A stretch of DNA of 64,000 nt from NCBI GenBank assembly GCA_035771175.1, contig CM069593.1, positions 33,864,741-33,928,740 of the forward strand, given 5' to 3'. The position numbers were made by a program, and so were the translations under genes. Of this stretch, positions 1 through 11,810 are shown piece after piece. Each line of letters begins with the position of its first letter. The stretch's first letter is position 1. Below the pieces are notes generated by a model. The model saw only the letters and a list, made by a program, of their open reading frames with translations, did no database searches and had not been told where the DNA came from. Source of the DNA: Paratinospora sagittata (lineage: Eukaryota; Streptophyta; Magnoliopsida; Ranunculales; Menispermaceae).

Positions 1-363
1 GTTATGGTCATTTCAAGTTTATTTATCGATTGGTCAATTGATATGTCGGTCGGTGAGCAAACTTATATAGCAATCAACTACCTTTTGGATCGATAAGTTA
101 CTTGATTGACTTGTATATTGATTGACCAATCGGTACGTAAATTTTAAATAACCACGACTTTTTCGTTTTAACTATGGTTTGAGTAATTCAAAATGAGTTG
201 GATGGAGAAAGAGAATATCTATAAATTCATATGTTGTAGCTTACTTTCGGAACACAGGTAACCGTTAATTTGTACTTTGGATATTTAGTTGGAACTGGTC
301 CAGTCACCGATAAGTAAAAAGTCATTGAAAGCTGCTGGTTTTTTAGATCGTGTCCTCATATTT

Positions 364-607
364 CCAACACATTTTGAATTACTCAAATTGGAGTTAAAAT
401 GAAAGAGTTATGGTCATTTCAAGTTTATTTATCGATTGGTCAATTTATATGTCGGTCGGTAAGCAACCTTATATAGCAATCAACAACCTTTTGGATCGAT
501 AAGTTAGTTGCCTGACTAGTATATTGATTGACCAATCGGTACGTAAATTTTAAATAACAACAACTTTTTCGTTTATACTATGGTCTGAGTAATTCAAAAT
601 GAGTTGG
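364..607. repeat. Long inverted repeat (dyad) spanning each Sat-A unit, example copy
   Basis: Left arm 364-460 pairs without gaps with right arm 511-607 (paired positions sum to 971; centre near 485.5). Using common-variant bases, I count 77 of 97 positions complementary. The longest perfect stretches are the outer attcaaaat-type block and the gattggtcaa/ttgaccaatc block. Pairing continues into the middle: 461-480 against 491-510 keeps aactta facing taagtt. The same geometry recurs in every 406-bp unit, so the array carries about 100 such dyads. The DNA could in principle extrude cruciforms and RNA could fold into long hairpins; neither is shown by sequence alone. Confidence 0.9.
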
Positions 608-812
608 ATGGAGAAAGAGAATATCTACAAATTCATATGTTGTAGCTTACTTCCGGAACACCAGTCACCGTTGATTAGTACTTTAAATAATTAGAATCAA
701 TTGGTCGCGTCACTGATTACTGGAAAGTCACTCAAAGCTACTGGTTTTTTGGATCCTGTCCTCATATTTCCAACACATTTTGAATTACTCAAATCGGAGT
801 TAAAACGGAAGA
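407..812. repeat. Representative Sat-A monomer (406 bp)
   Basis: This is one full unit, to show the internal map. Unit positions 1-54 carry gttatggtca through the doubled cggt motif (451-460 in the window). A short AT-rich middle follows (461-510). Then comes the complementary block with gattgaccaatcggtac (526-542) and tttgagtaattcaaaatgag. The remainder (about 608-765) has a variable stretch with ggaacacc, gtcaccgttgatt and tactttaaataa. The unit closes with a T6 tract, tcctcatatttccaac and the next left arm. The phase of the unit start is arbitrary. The unit holds no conserved open frame. Confidence 0.95.
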
Positions 813-3800
813 GTTATGGTCATTTCAAGTTTATTTATCGATTGGTCAATTGATATGTCGGTCGGTGAGCAAACTTATATAGCAATCAACTACCTTTTGG
901 ATCGATAAGTTACTTGATTGACTTGTATATTGATTGACCAATCGGTGCGTAAATTTTAAATAACCGCAACTTTTTCGTTTTAACTATGGTTTGAGTAATT
1001 CAAAATGAGTTTGATGGAGAAAGAGAATATCTACAAATTCGTATGTTGTAACTTCCTTTCGGAACACCGGTAACCGTTGATTAGCACTTTAAATATTTAG
1101 TAGCAACTGGTCCGGTCACTGATTACTGGAAAGTCACTCAAAGCTCTTGGGTTTTTGGATCCTGTCCTCATATTTCCAACTCATTTTGAATTACTCAAAT
1201 CGGAGTTAAAACGAAAGAGTTATGGTAATTTCTAGTTTATTTATCGAGTTGTCAATTGATATGACGGTCGGTAAGAAAACTTATATAGCAATCAAATACC
1301 TTTTGGATCGATAAGTTAGTTGACTGACTAGTATATTGATTGACCAATCGGTACGTAAATTTTAAATAACCACAACTTTTTCGTTTTAACTATGGTTTGA
1401 GTAATTCAAAATGAGTTGGATGGAGAAAGAGAATATCTACAAATTCATATGTTGTAGCTTACTTTCGGAACACAGGTCACCGTTGATTAGTACTTTAAAT
1501 ATTTAGTAGCAATTGGTCCGGTCACTGATTACTGGAAAGTCACTCAAAGCTGCTGGTTTTTTGGATCTTGTCCTCATATTTCCAACTCATTTTGAATTAC
1601 TAAAATCAGAGTTAAAACGAAAGAGTTATGGTCATTTCAAGTTTATTTATCGATTGGTCAATTGATATGTCGGTCGGTAAGCAACCTTATATAGCAATCA
1701 ACTACCTTTTGGATCGATAAGTTAGTTGACTGACTAGTATATTGATTGAGCAATCGGTACGTAATTTTTAAATAACCACAACTTTTTCGTTTTAACTATG
1801 GTTTGAGTAATTCAAAATGAGTTTGATGGAGAAAGAGAATATCTACAAATTCGTATGTTGTAACTTCCTTTCGGAACACCGGTAACCGTTGATTAGCACT
1901 TTAAATATTTAGTAGCAACTGGTCCGGTCACTGATTACTGGAAAGTCACTCAAAGCTCTTGGGTTTTTGGATCCTGTCCTCATATTTCCAACTCATTTTG
2001 AATTACTCAAATCGGAGTTAAAACGAAAGAGTTATGGTAATTTCTAGTTTATTTATCGATTGGTCAATTGATATGTCGGTCGGTAAGCAAACTTATATAG
2101 CAATCAACTCCCTTTTGGATCGATTAGTTGGTTGACTGACTAGTATATTGATTGACCAATCGGTACGTAAATTTTAAATATCCACAACTTATTCGTTTTA
2201 ACTATGGTTTGAGTAATTTAAAATGAGTTGGATGGAGAAAGAGAATATCTACAAATTCATATGCTGTAACTTTCTTTTGGAACACAGGTAACCGTTGATT
2301 TGTACTTTGGATATTTAGTTGGAACTGATCCAGTCACCGATAAGTAAAAAGTCATTGAAAGCTACTGGTTTTTTAGATCGTGTCCTCATATTTCCAACAC
2401 ATTTTGAATTACTCAAATTGGAGTTAAAACGAAAGAGTTATGGTCATTTCAAGTTTATTTATCGATTGGTCAATTTATATGTCGGTCGGTAAGCCACCTT
2501 ATATAGCAATCAACTACCTTTTGGATCGATAAGTTAGTTGACTGACTAGTATATTGATTGACCAATCGGTACGTAAATTTTAAATAACAACAACTTTTTC
2601 GTTTAAACTATGGTTTGAGTAATTCAAAATGAGTTGGATGGAGAAAGAGAATATCTACAAATTCATATGTTGTAGCTTACTTCCGGAACACCAGTAACCG
2701 TTGATTAGTACTTTAAATAATTAGAATCAACTGGTCGGGTCACTGATTACTGGAAAGTCACTCAAAGCTACTGGTTTTTTGAATCCTGTCCTCATATTTC
2801 CAACACATTTTGAATTACTAAAATCGGAGTTAAAACAGAAGAGTTATGGTCATTTCAAGTTTATTTATCGATTGGTCAATTGATATGTCGGTCGGTGAGC
2901 AAACTTATACAGCAATCAACTACCTTTTGGATCGATAAGTTACTTGATTGACTTGTATATTGATTGACCAATCGGTATGTAAATTTTAAATAACCACAAC
3001 TTTTTCGTTTCAACTATGGTTTGAGTAATTCAAAATGAGTTGGATGGAGAAAGAGAATATCTAGAAATTCATATGTTGTAGCTTACTTTCGGAACACCGG
3101 TCACTGTTGATTAGTACTTTAAATAATTAGTAGCAACAGGTCCGGTCACTGATTACTGGAAAGTTACTCAAAGCTGGTGGTTTTTTGCATCCTGTCCACA
3201 TATTTCCAACACATTTTGAATTACTCAAATCGGAGTTAAAACGGAAGAGTTATGGTCATTTCAAGTTTATTTATCGATTGGTCAATTGATATGTCGGTCG
3301 GTAAGCAAACTTATATTGCAATCAACTACCTTTTGGAACGATAAGTTCGTTGACTGACTAGTATATTGATTGACCAATCGGTACGTAAATTTTAAATAAC
3401 CACAACTTTTTCGTTTTAACCATGGTTTGAGTAATTCAAAATGAGTTGGATGGAGAAAGAGAATTTCTACAAATTCATATGTTGTAGCTTACTTCCGGAA
3501 CACCGGTCACCATTGATTAGTACTTTAAATAATTAGTAGCAGCTGGTCCGGTCACTGGTTACTGAAAAATCACTCAAGGCTGCTGGTTTTTTGGAACCTG
3601 TCCTCATATTTCCGATGCATTTTGAATTACCCAAATCAGAGTTAAAACGGAAGAGTTATGGTCATTTCAAGTTTATTTATCGATTGGTCAATTGATATGT
3701 CGGTCGGTAAGCAAACTTATATAACAATCAACTACCTTTTGGATCGATAAGTTACTTGATTGACTAGTATATTGATTGACCAATCGGTACGTAAACTTTA

Positions 3801-6800
3801 AATAACCATAACTTTTTCGTTTTAACTATAGTTTGAGTAATTCAAAATGAGTTGGATGGAGAAAGAGAATATCTACAAATTCATATGTTGTAGCTTACTT
3901 CCGGAACACCAGTCACCGTTGATTAGTACTTTAAATAATTAGAATCAATTGGTCGCGTCACTGATTACTGGAAAGTCACTCAAAGCTACTGGTTTTTTGG
4001 ATCCTGTCCTCATATTTCCAACACATTTTGAATTACTCAAATCGGAGTTAAAACGGAAGAGTTATGGTCATTTCAAGTTTATTTATCGATTGGTCAATTG
4101 ATATGTCGGTCGGTGAGCAAACTTATATAGCAATCAACTACCTTTTGGATCGATAAGTTACTTGATTGACTTGTATATTGATTGACCAATCGGTGCGTAA
4201 ATTTTAAATAACCGCAACTTTTTCGTTTTAACTATGGTTTGAGTAATTCAAAATGAGTTTGATGGAGAAAGAGAATATCTACAAATTCGTATGTTGTAAC
4301 TTCCTTTCGGAACACCGGTAACCGTTGATTAGCACTTTAAATATTTAGTAGCAACTGGTCCGGTCACTGATTACTGGAAAGTCACTCAAAGCTCTTGGGT
4401 TTTTGGATCCTGTCCTCATATTTCCAACTCATTTTGAATTACTCAAATCGGAGTTAAAACGAAAGAGTTATGGTAATTTCTAGTTTATTTATCGAGTTGT
4501 CAATTGATATGACGGTCGGTAAGAAAACTTATATAGCAATCAAATACCTTTTGGATCGATAAGTTAGTTGACTGACTAGTATATTGATTGACCAATCGGT
4601 ACGTAAATTTTAAATAACCACAACTTTTTCGTTTTAACTATGGTTTGAGTAATTCAAAATGAGTTGGATGGAGAAAGAGAATATCTACAAATTCATATGT
4701 TGTAGCTTACTTTCGGAACACAGGTCACCGTTGATTAGTACTTTAAATATTTAGTAGCAATTGGTCCGGTCACTGATTACTGGAAAGTCACTCAAAGCTG
4801 CTGGTTTTTTGGATCTTGTCCTCATATTTCCAACTCATTTTGAATTACTAAAATCAGAGTTAAAACGAAAGAGTTATGGTCATTTCAAGTTTATTTATCG
4901 ATTGGTCAATTGATATGTCGGTCGGTAAGCAACCTTATATAGCAATCAACTACCTTTTGGATCGATAAGTTAGTTGACTGACTAGTATATTGATTGAGCA
5001 ATCGGTACGTAATTTTTAAATAACCACAACTTTTTCGTTTTAACTATGGTTTGAGTAATTCAAAATGAGTTTGATGGAGAAAGAGAATATCTACAAATTC
5101 GTATGTTGTAACTTCCTTTCGGAACACCGGTAACCGTTGATTAGCACTTTAAATATTTAGTAGCAACTGGTCCGGTCACTGATTACTGGAAAGTCACTCA
5201 AAGCTCTTGGGTTTTTGGATCCTGTCCTCATATTTCCAACTCATTTTGAATTACTCAAATCGGAGTTAAAACGAAAGAGTTATGGTAATTTCTAGTTTAT
5301 TTATCGATTGGTCAATTGATATGTCGGTCGGTAAGCAAACTTATATAGCAATCAACTCCCTTTTGGATCGATTAGTTGGTTGACTGACTAGTATATTGAT
5401 TGACCAATCGGTACGTAAATTTTAAATATCCACAACTTATTCGTTTTAACTATGGTTTGAGTAATTTAAAATGAGTTGGATGGAGAAAGAGAATATCTAC
5501 AAATTCATATGCTGTAACTTTCTTTTGGAACACAGGTAACCGTTGATTTGTACTTTGGATATTTAGTTGGAACTGATCCAGTCACCGATAAGTAAAAAGT
5601 CATTGAAAGCTACTGGTTTTTTAGATCGTGTCCTCATATTTCCAACACATTTTGAATTACTCAAATTGGAGTTAAAACGAAAGAGTTATGGTCATTTCAA
5701 GTTTATTTATCGATTGGTCAATTTATATGTCGGTCGGTAAGCCACCTTATATAGCAATCAACTACCTTTTGGATCGATAAGTTAGTTGACTGACTAGTAT
5801 ATTGATTGACCAATCGGTACGTAAATTTTAAATAACAACAACTTTTTCGTTTAAACTATGGTTTGAGTAATTCAAAATGAGTTGGATGGAGAAAGAGAAT
5901 ATCTACAAATTCATATGTTGTAGCTTACTTCCGGAACACCAGTAACCGTTGATTAGTACTTTAAATAATTAGAATCAACTGGTCGGGTCACTGATTACTG
6001 GAAAGTCACTCAAAGCTACTGGTTTTTTGAATCCTGTCCTCATATTTCCAACACATTTTGAATTACTAAAATCGGAGTTAAAACAGAAGAGTTATGGTCA
6101 TTTCAAGTTTATTTATCGATTGGTCAATTGATATGTCGGTCGGTGAGCAAACTTATACAGCAATCAACTACCTTTTGGATCGATAAGTTACTTGATTGAC
6201 TTGTATATTGATTGACCAATCGGTATGTAAATTTTAAATAACCACAACTTTTTCGTTTCAACTATGGTTTGAGTAATTCAAAATGAGTTGGATGGAGAAA
6301 GAGAATATCTAGAAATTCATATGTTGTAGCTTACTTTCGGAACACCGGTCACTGTTGATTAGTACTTTAAATAATTAGTAGCAACAGGTCCGGTCACTGA
6401 TTACTGGAAAGTTACTCAAAGCTGGTGGTTTTTTGCATCCTGTCCACATATTTCCAACACATTTTGAATTACTCAAATCGGAGTTAAAACGGAAGAGTTA
6501 TGGTCATTTCAAGTTTATTTATCGATTGGTCAATTGATATGTCGGTCGGTAAGCAAACTTATATTGCAATCAACTACCTTTTGGAACGATAAGTTCGTTG
6601 ACTGACTAGTATATTGATTGACCAATCGGTACGTAAATTTTAAATAACCACAACTTTTTCGTTTTAACCATGGTTTGAGTAATTCAAAATGAGTTGGATG
6701 GAGAAAGAGAATTTCTACAAATTCATATGTTGTAGCTTACTTCCGGAACACCGGTCACCATTGATTAGTACTTTAAATAATTAGTAGCAGCTGGTCCGGT

Positions 6801-7130
6801 CACTGGTTACTGAAAAATCACTCAAGGCTGCTGGTTTTTTGGAACCTGTCCTCATATTTCCGATGCATTTTGAATTACCCAAATCAGAGTTAAAACGGAA
6901 GAGTTATGGTCATTTCAAGTTTATTTATCGATTGGTCAATTGATATGTCGGTCGGTAAGCAAACTTATATAACAATCAACTACCTTTTGGATCGATAAGT
7001 TACTTGATTGACTAGTATATTGATTGACCAATCGGTACGTAAACTTTAAATAACCATAACTTTTTCGTTTTAACTATAGTTTGAGTAATTCAAAATGAGT
7101 TGGATGGAGAAAGAGAATATCTACAAATTC
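593..7130. repeat. Near-identical tandem duplication of an 8-monomer HOR (3248 bp)
   Basis: The segment from about 593 to 3880 matches about 3841 to 7128 at an offset of exactly 3248 bp (8 x 406). Private variants are shared between copies: agaatcaattggtcgcg (694 and 3942), gacggtcggtaagaaaac (1263 and 4511), cggtgagcaaacttatacag (2893 and 6141), ctagaaattc (3061 and 6309), and tccgatgcat (3611 and 6859). I saw no difference in the stretches compared by eye, while neighbouring monomers differ at many sites. Before about 590 and after about 7130 the match at this offset breaks down. This is the youngest-looking HOR event in Sat-A. An assembly duplication is an alternative explanation. Confidence 0.88.
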
Positions 7131-10100
7131 ACATGTTGTAGCTTACTTTCGGAACACCGGTCACTGTTGATTAGTACTTTAAATAATTAGTAGCAACAGG
7201 TCCGGTCACTGATTACTGGAAAGTTACTCAAAGCTGGTGGTTTTTTGCATCCTGTCCACATATTTCCAACACATTTTGAATTACTCAAATCGGAGTTAAA
7301 ATGGAAGAGTTATGGTCATTTCAAGTTTATTTATCGATTGGTCAGTTGATATGTCGGTCGGTAAGCAAACTTATATAACAATCAACTACCTTTTGGATCG
7401 ATAAGTTTCTTGATTGACTAGTATATTGATTGACCAATCGGTACGTAAATTTTAAATAACCACAACCTTTTCGTTTTAACTATGGTTTGAGTAATTCAAA
7501 ATGAGTTGGATGGAGAAAGAGAATATCTACAAATTCATATGTTGTAGCTTACTTTCGGAACACAAGTCACCGTTGATTAGTACATTAAATATTTAGTAGC
7601 AATTGGTCCGGTCACTGATTACTGGAAAGTCACTCAAAGCTGCTGGTTTTTTGGATCTTGTCCTCATATTTCCAACTCATTTTGAATTACTAAAATCAGT
7701 GTTAAAACGAAAGAGTTATGGTCATTTCAAGTTTATTTATCGATTGGTCAATTGATATGTCGGTCGGTAAGCAACCTTATATAGCAATCAACTACCTTTT
7801 GGATCGATAAGTTTGTTGACTGACTAGTATATTGATTGACCAATTGGTACGAAAATTTTAAATAACAACAACTTTTTCGTTTTAACTATGGTTTGAGTAA
7901 TTCAAAATGGGTTTGATGGAGAAAGAAAATATCTACAAATTCATATGCTGTAACTTCCTTTCGGAACACCGGTAACCGTCGATTAGTACTTTAAATATTT
8001 ACTAGTAAGTGGTCCGGTCACTGATTACTGGAAAGTCACTCAAAGCTCCTGGGTTTTCGGATCCTGTCCTTATATTTCCAACTCATTTTGAATTACTCAA
8101 ATCGGAGTTAAGACGAAAGAGTTATGGTAATTTCTAGTTTATTTATCGAGTTGTCAATTGATATGCCGGTCGGTAAGCAAACTTATATAGCAATCAACTA
8201 CCTTTTGGATCGATAAGTTAGTTGACTGACTAGTATATTGATTGACCAATCGGTACGTAAATTTTAAATAACCACAACTTTTTCGTTTTAACTATGGTTT
8301 GAGTAATTCAAAATGAGTTGGATGGAGAAAGAGAATATTTACAAATTCATATGTTGTAGCTTACTTTCGGAACACCGATCATCGTTGATTAGTACTTCAA
8401 ATAATTAGTTGCAACTGGTCCGGTCACTGATTACTGGGAAGTTACTCAAAGCTGGTTGTTTTTTGGATCCTGTCCACATATTTCCAACACATTTTGAATT
8501 ACTCAAATCGGAGTTAAAACGGAAGAGTTTTGGTCATTTCAAGTTTATTTATCGATTGGTCAATTGATATGTCGGTCGGTAAGCAAACTTATATAACAAT
8601 CAACTACCTTTTGGATCGATAAGTTACTTGATTGACTAGTATATTGATTGACCAATCGGTACGTAAATTTTAAATAACCACAACCTTTTCGTTTTAACTA
8701 TGGTTTCAGTAATTCAAAATGAGTTGGATGGAGAAAGAGAATATCTACAAATTCATATGTTGTAGCTTACTTTCGGAACACCGATCGCCGTTGATTAGTA
8801 CTTTAAATATTTAATAGCAATTGGTCCATTCACTGATTACTGAAAAGTCACTCAAAGCTGCTGGTTTTTTGGACCTTGTCCTCATATTTCCAACTCATTT
8901 TGAATTACTAAAATCAGAGTTAAAACGAAAGAGTTATTGTCATTTCAAGTTTATTTATCGATTGGTCAACTGATATGTCGGTCGGTAAGCAACCTTTTAT
9001 ACCAATCAACTACCTTTTGGATCGATAAGTTAGTTGACTGACTAGTATATTGATTGACCAATCGGTACGTAAATTTTAAATAACCACAACTTTTTCGTTT
9101 TAACTATGGTTTGAGTAATTCAAAATGAGTTGGATGGAGAAAGAGAATATCTACAAATTCATATGTTGTAGCTTACTTTCGGAACACCGGTCACCGTTGA
9201 TTAGTACTTTAAATAATTAGTAGCAACAGGTCCGGTCACTGATTACTGGAAAGTTACGCTAAGCTGGTGGTTTTTTGCATCCTGTCCACATATTTCCAAC
9301 ACATTTTTAATTACTCAAATCGGAGTTAAAACGGAAGAGTTATGGTCATTTCAAGTTTATTTTTCGATTGGTCAATTGATATGTCGGTCGGTAAGCAAAC
9401 TTATATAGCAATCAACTCCCTTTTGGATCGCTAAGTTGGTTGACTGACTAGTATATTGATTGACCAATCGCTACGTAAATTTTAAATATCCACAACTTAT
9501 TCGTTTTAACTATGGTTTGAGTAATTTAAAATGAGTTGGATGGAGAAAGAGAATATTTACAAATTCATATGTTGTAACTTACTTTTGGAACACATGTAAC
9601 CGTTGATTTGTACTTTGGATATTTAGTTGGAACTGGTCCAGTCACCGATAAGTAAAAAGTCATTGAAAGCTGCTGGTTTTTTAGATCGTGTCCTCATATT
9701 TCCAACACATTTTGAATTACTCAAATTGGAGTTAAAACGAAAGAGTTATGGTCATTTCAAGTTTATTTATCGATTGGTCAATTGGTATGTCGGTCGGTAA
9801 GCAACCTTATATAGCAATCAACTACCTTTTGGATCGATAAGTTAGTTGACTGACTAGTATATTGATTGACCAATCGGTACGTAAATTTTAAATAACAACA
9901 ACTTTTTCGTTTAAACTGTGGTTTGAGTAATTCAAAATGAGTTGGACGGAGAAAGAGAATATCTACAAATTCATATGTTGTAGCTTACTTCCGGAACACC
10001 AGTAACCGTTGATTAGTACTTTAAATAATTAGAATCAACTGGTCGGGTCACTGATTACTGGAAAGTCACTCAAAGCTACTGGTTTTTTGAATCCTGTCCT

Positions 10101-11810
10101 CATATTTCCAACACATTTTGAATTACTCAAATCGGAGTTAAAACGGAAGAGTTATGGTCATTTCAAGTTTATTTATCGATTCGTCAATTGATATGTCGGT
10201 CGGTGAGCAAACTTATACAGCAATCAACTACCTTTTGGATCGATAAGTTACTTGATTGACTTGTATATTGATTGACCAATCGGTACGTAAATTTTAAATA
10301 ACCACAACTTTTTCGTTTCAACTATGGTTTGAGTAATTCAAAATGAGTTGGATGGAGAAAGAGAATATCTACAAATTCATATGTTGTAGCTTACTTTCGG
10401 AACACCGGTCACTGTTGATTAGTACTTTAAATAATTAGTAGCAACAGGTCCGGTCACTGATTACTGGAAAGTTACTCAAAGCTGGTGGTTTTTTGCATCC
10501 TGTCCACATATTTCCAACACATTTTGAATTACTCATATCGGAGTTAAAACGGAAGAGTTATGGTCATTTCAAGTTTATTTATCGATTGGTCAATTGATAT
10601 GTCGGTCGGTAAGCAAACTTATATAACAATCAACTACCTTTTGGATCGATAAGTTACTTGATTGACTAGTATATTGATTGACCAATCGGTACGTAAATTT
10701 TAAATAACCACAACCTTTTCGTTTTAACTATGGTTTGAGTAATTCAAAATGAGTTGGATGGAGAAAGAGAATATCTACAAATTCATATGTTGTAGCTTAC
10801 TTTCGGAACACAAGTCACCGTTGATTAGTACATTAAATATTTAGTAGCAGTTGGTCCGGTCACTGATTACTGGAAAGTCACTCAAAGCTGCTGGTTTTTT
10901 GGATCTTGTCCTCATATTTCCAACTCATTTTGAATTACTAAAATCAGTGTTGAAACGAAGGAGTTATGGTCATTTCAAGTTTATTTATCGATTGGTCAAT
11001 TGATATGTCGGTCGGTAAGCAACCTTATATAGCAATCAACTACCTTTTGGATCGATAAGTTTGTTGACTGACTAGTATATTGATTGACCAATTGGTACGA
11101 AAATTTTAAATAACCACAACTTTTTCGTTTTAACTATGGTTTGAGTAATTCAAAATGAGTTTGATGGAGAAAGAAAATATCTACAAATTCATATGCTGTA
11201 ACTTCCTTTCGGAACACCGGTAACCGTTGATTAGTACTTTAAATATTTACTAGTAACTGGTCCGGTCACTGATTACTGGAAAGTCACTCAAAGCTCCTGG
11301 GTTTTTGGATCCTGTCCTCATATTTCCAACTCATTTTGAATTACTCAAATCGGAGTTAAGACGAAAGAGTTATGGTAATTTCTAGTTTATTTATCGGGTT
11401 GTCAATTGATATGCCGGTCGGTAAGCAAACTTATATAGCAATCAACTACCTTTTGGATCGATAAGTTAGTTGACTGACTAGTATAATGATTGACCAATCG
11501 GTACGTAAATTTTAAATAACCACAACTTTTTCGTTTTAACTATGGTCTGAGTAATTCAAAATGAGTTGGATGGAGAAAGAGAATATTCACAAATTCATAT
11601 GTTGTAGCTTACTTTCGGAACACCGATTACCGTTGATTAGAACTTCAAATAATTAGTTGCAACTGGTCCGGTCACTGATTACTGGAAACTTACTCAAAGC
11701 TGGTGGTTTTTTGGATCCTGTCCACATATTTCCAACACATTTTGAATTACCCAAATCGGAGTTAAAACGGAAGAGTTATGGTCATTTCAAGTTTATTTAT
11801 CAATTGGTCA
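7100..11810. repeat. Diverged 8-monomer HOR pair (offset 3248 bp)
   Basis: About 7100-8560 matches about 10350-11810 at offset 3248. Shared markers include ggaacacaagtcaccg with a tacattaaat variant (7561 and 10809), the rare aattggtacgaaaat (about 7842 and 11090), and the gccggtcggt left-arm class (8165 and 11413). Point differences are more frequent than in the 593-7130 pair, so this duplication is older. Matching ends near 8560, where the following units differ. Confidence 0.75.

Noticed and set aside
568..584. CENP-B-box-like motif (ttcgtttta...) in Sat-A
   Set aside because: It matches the ttcg half and the central A, but lacks the cggg half in the copies I looked at. The match is too weak to claim.
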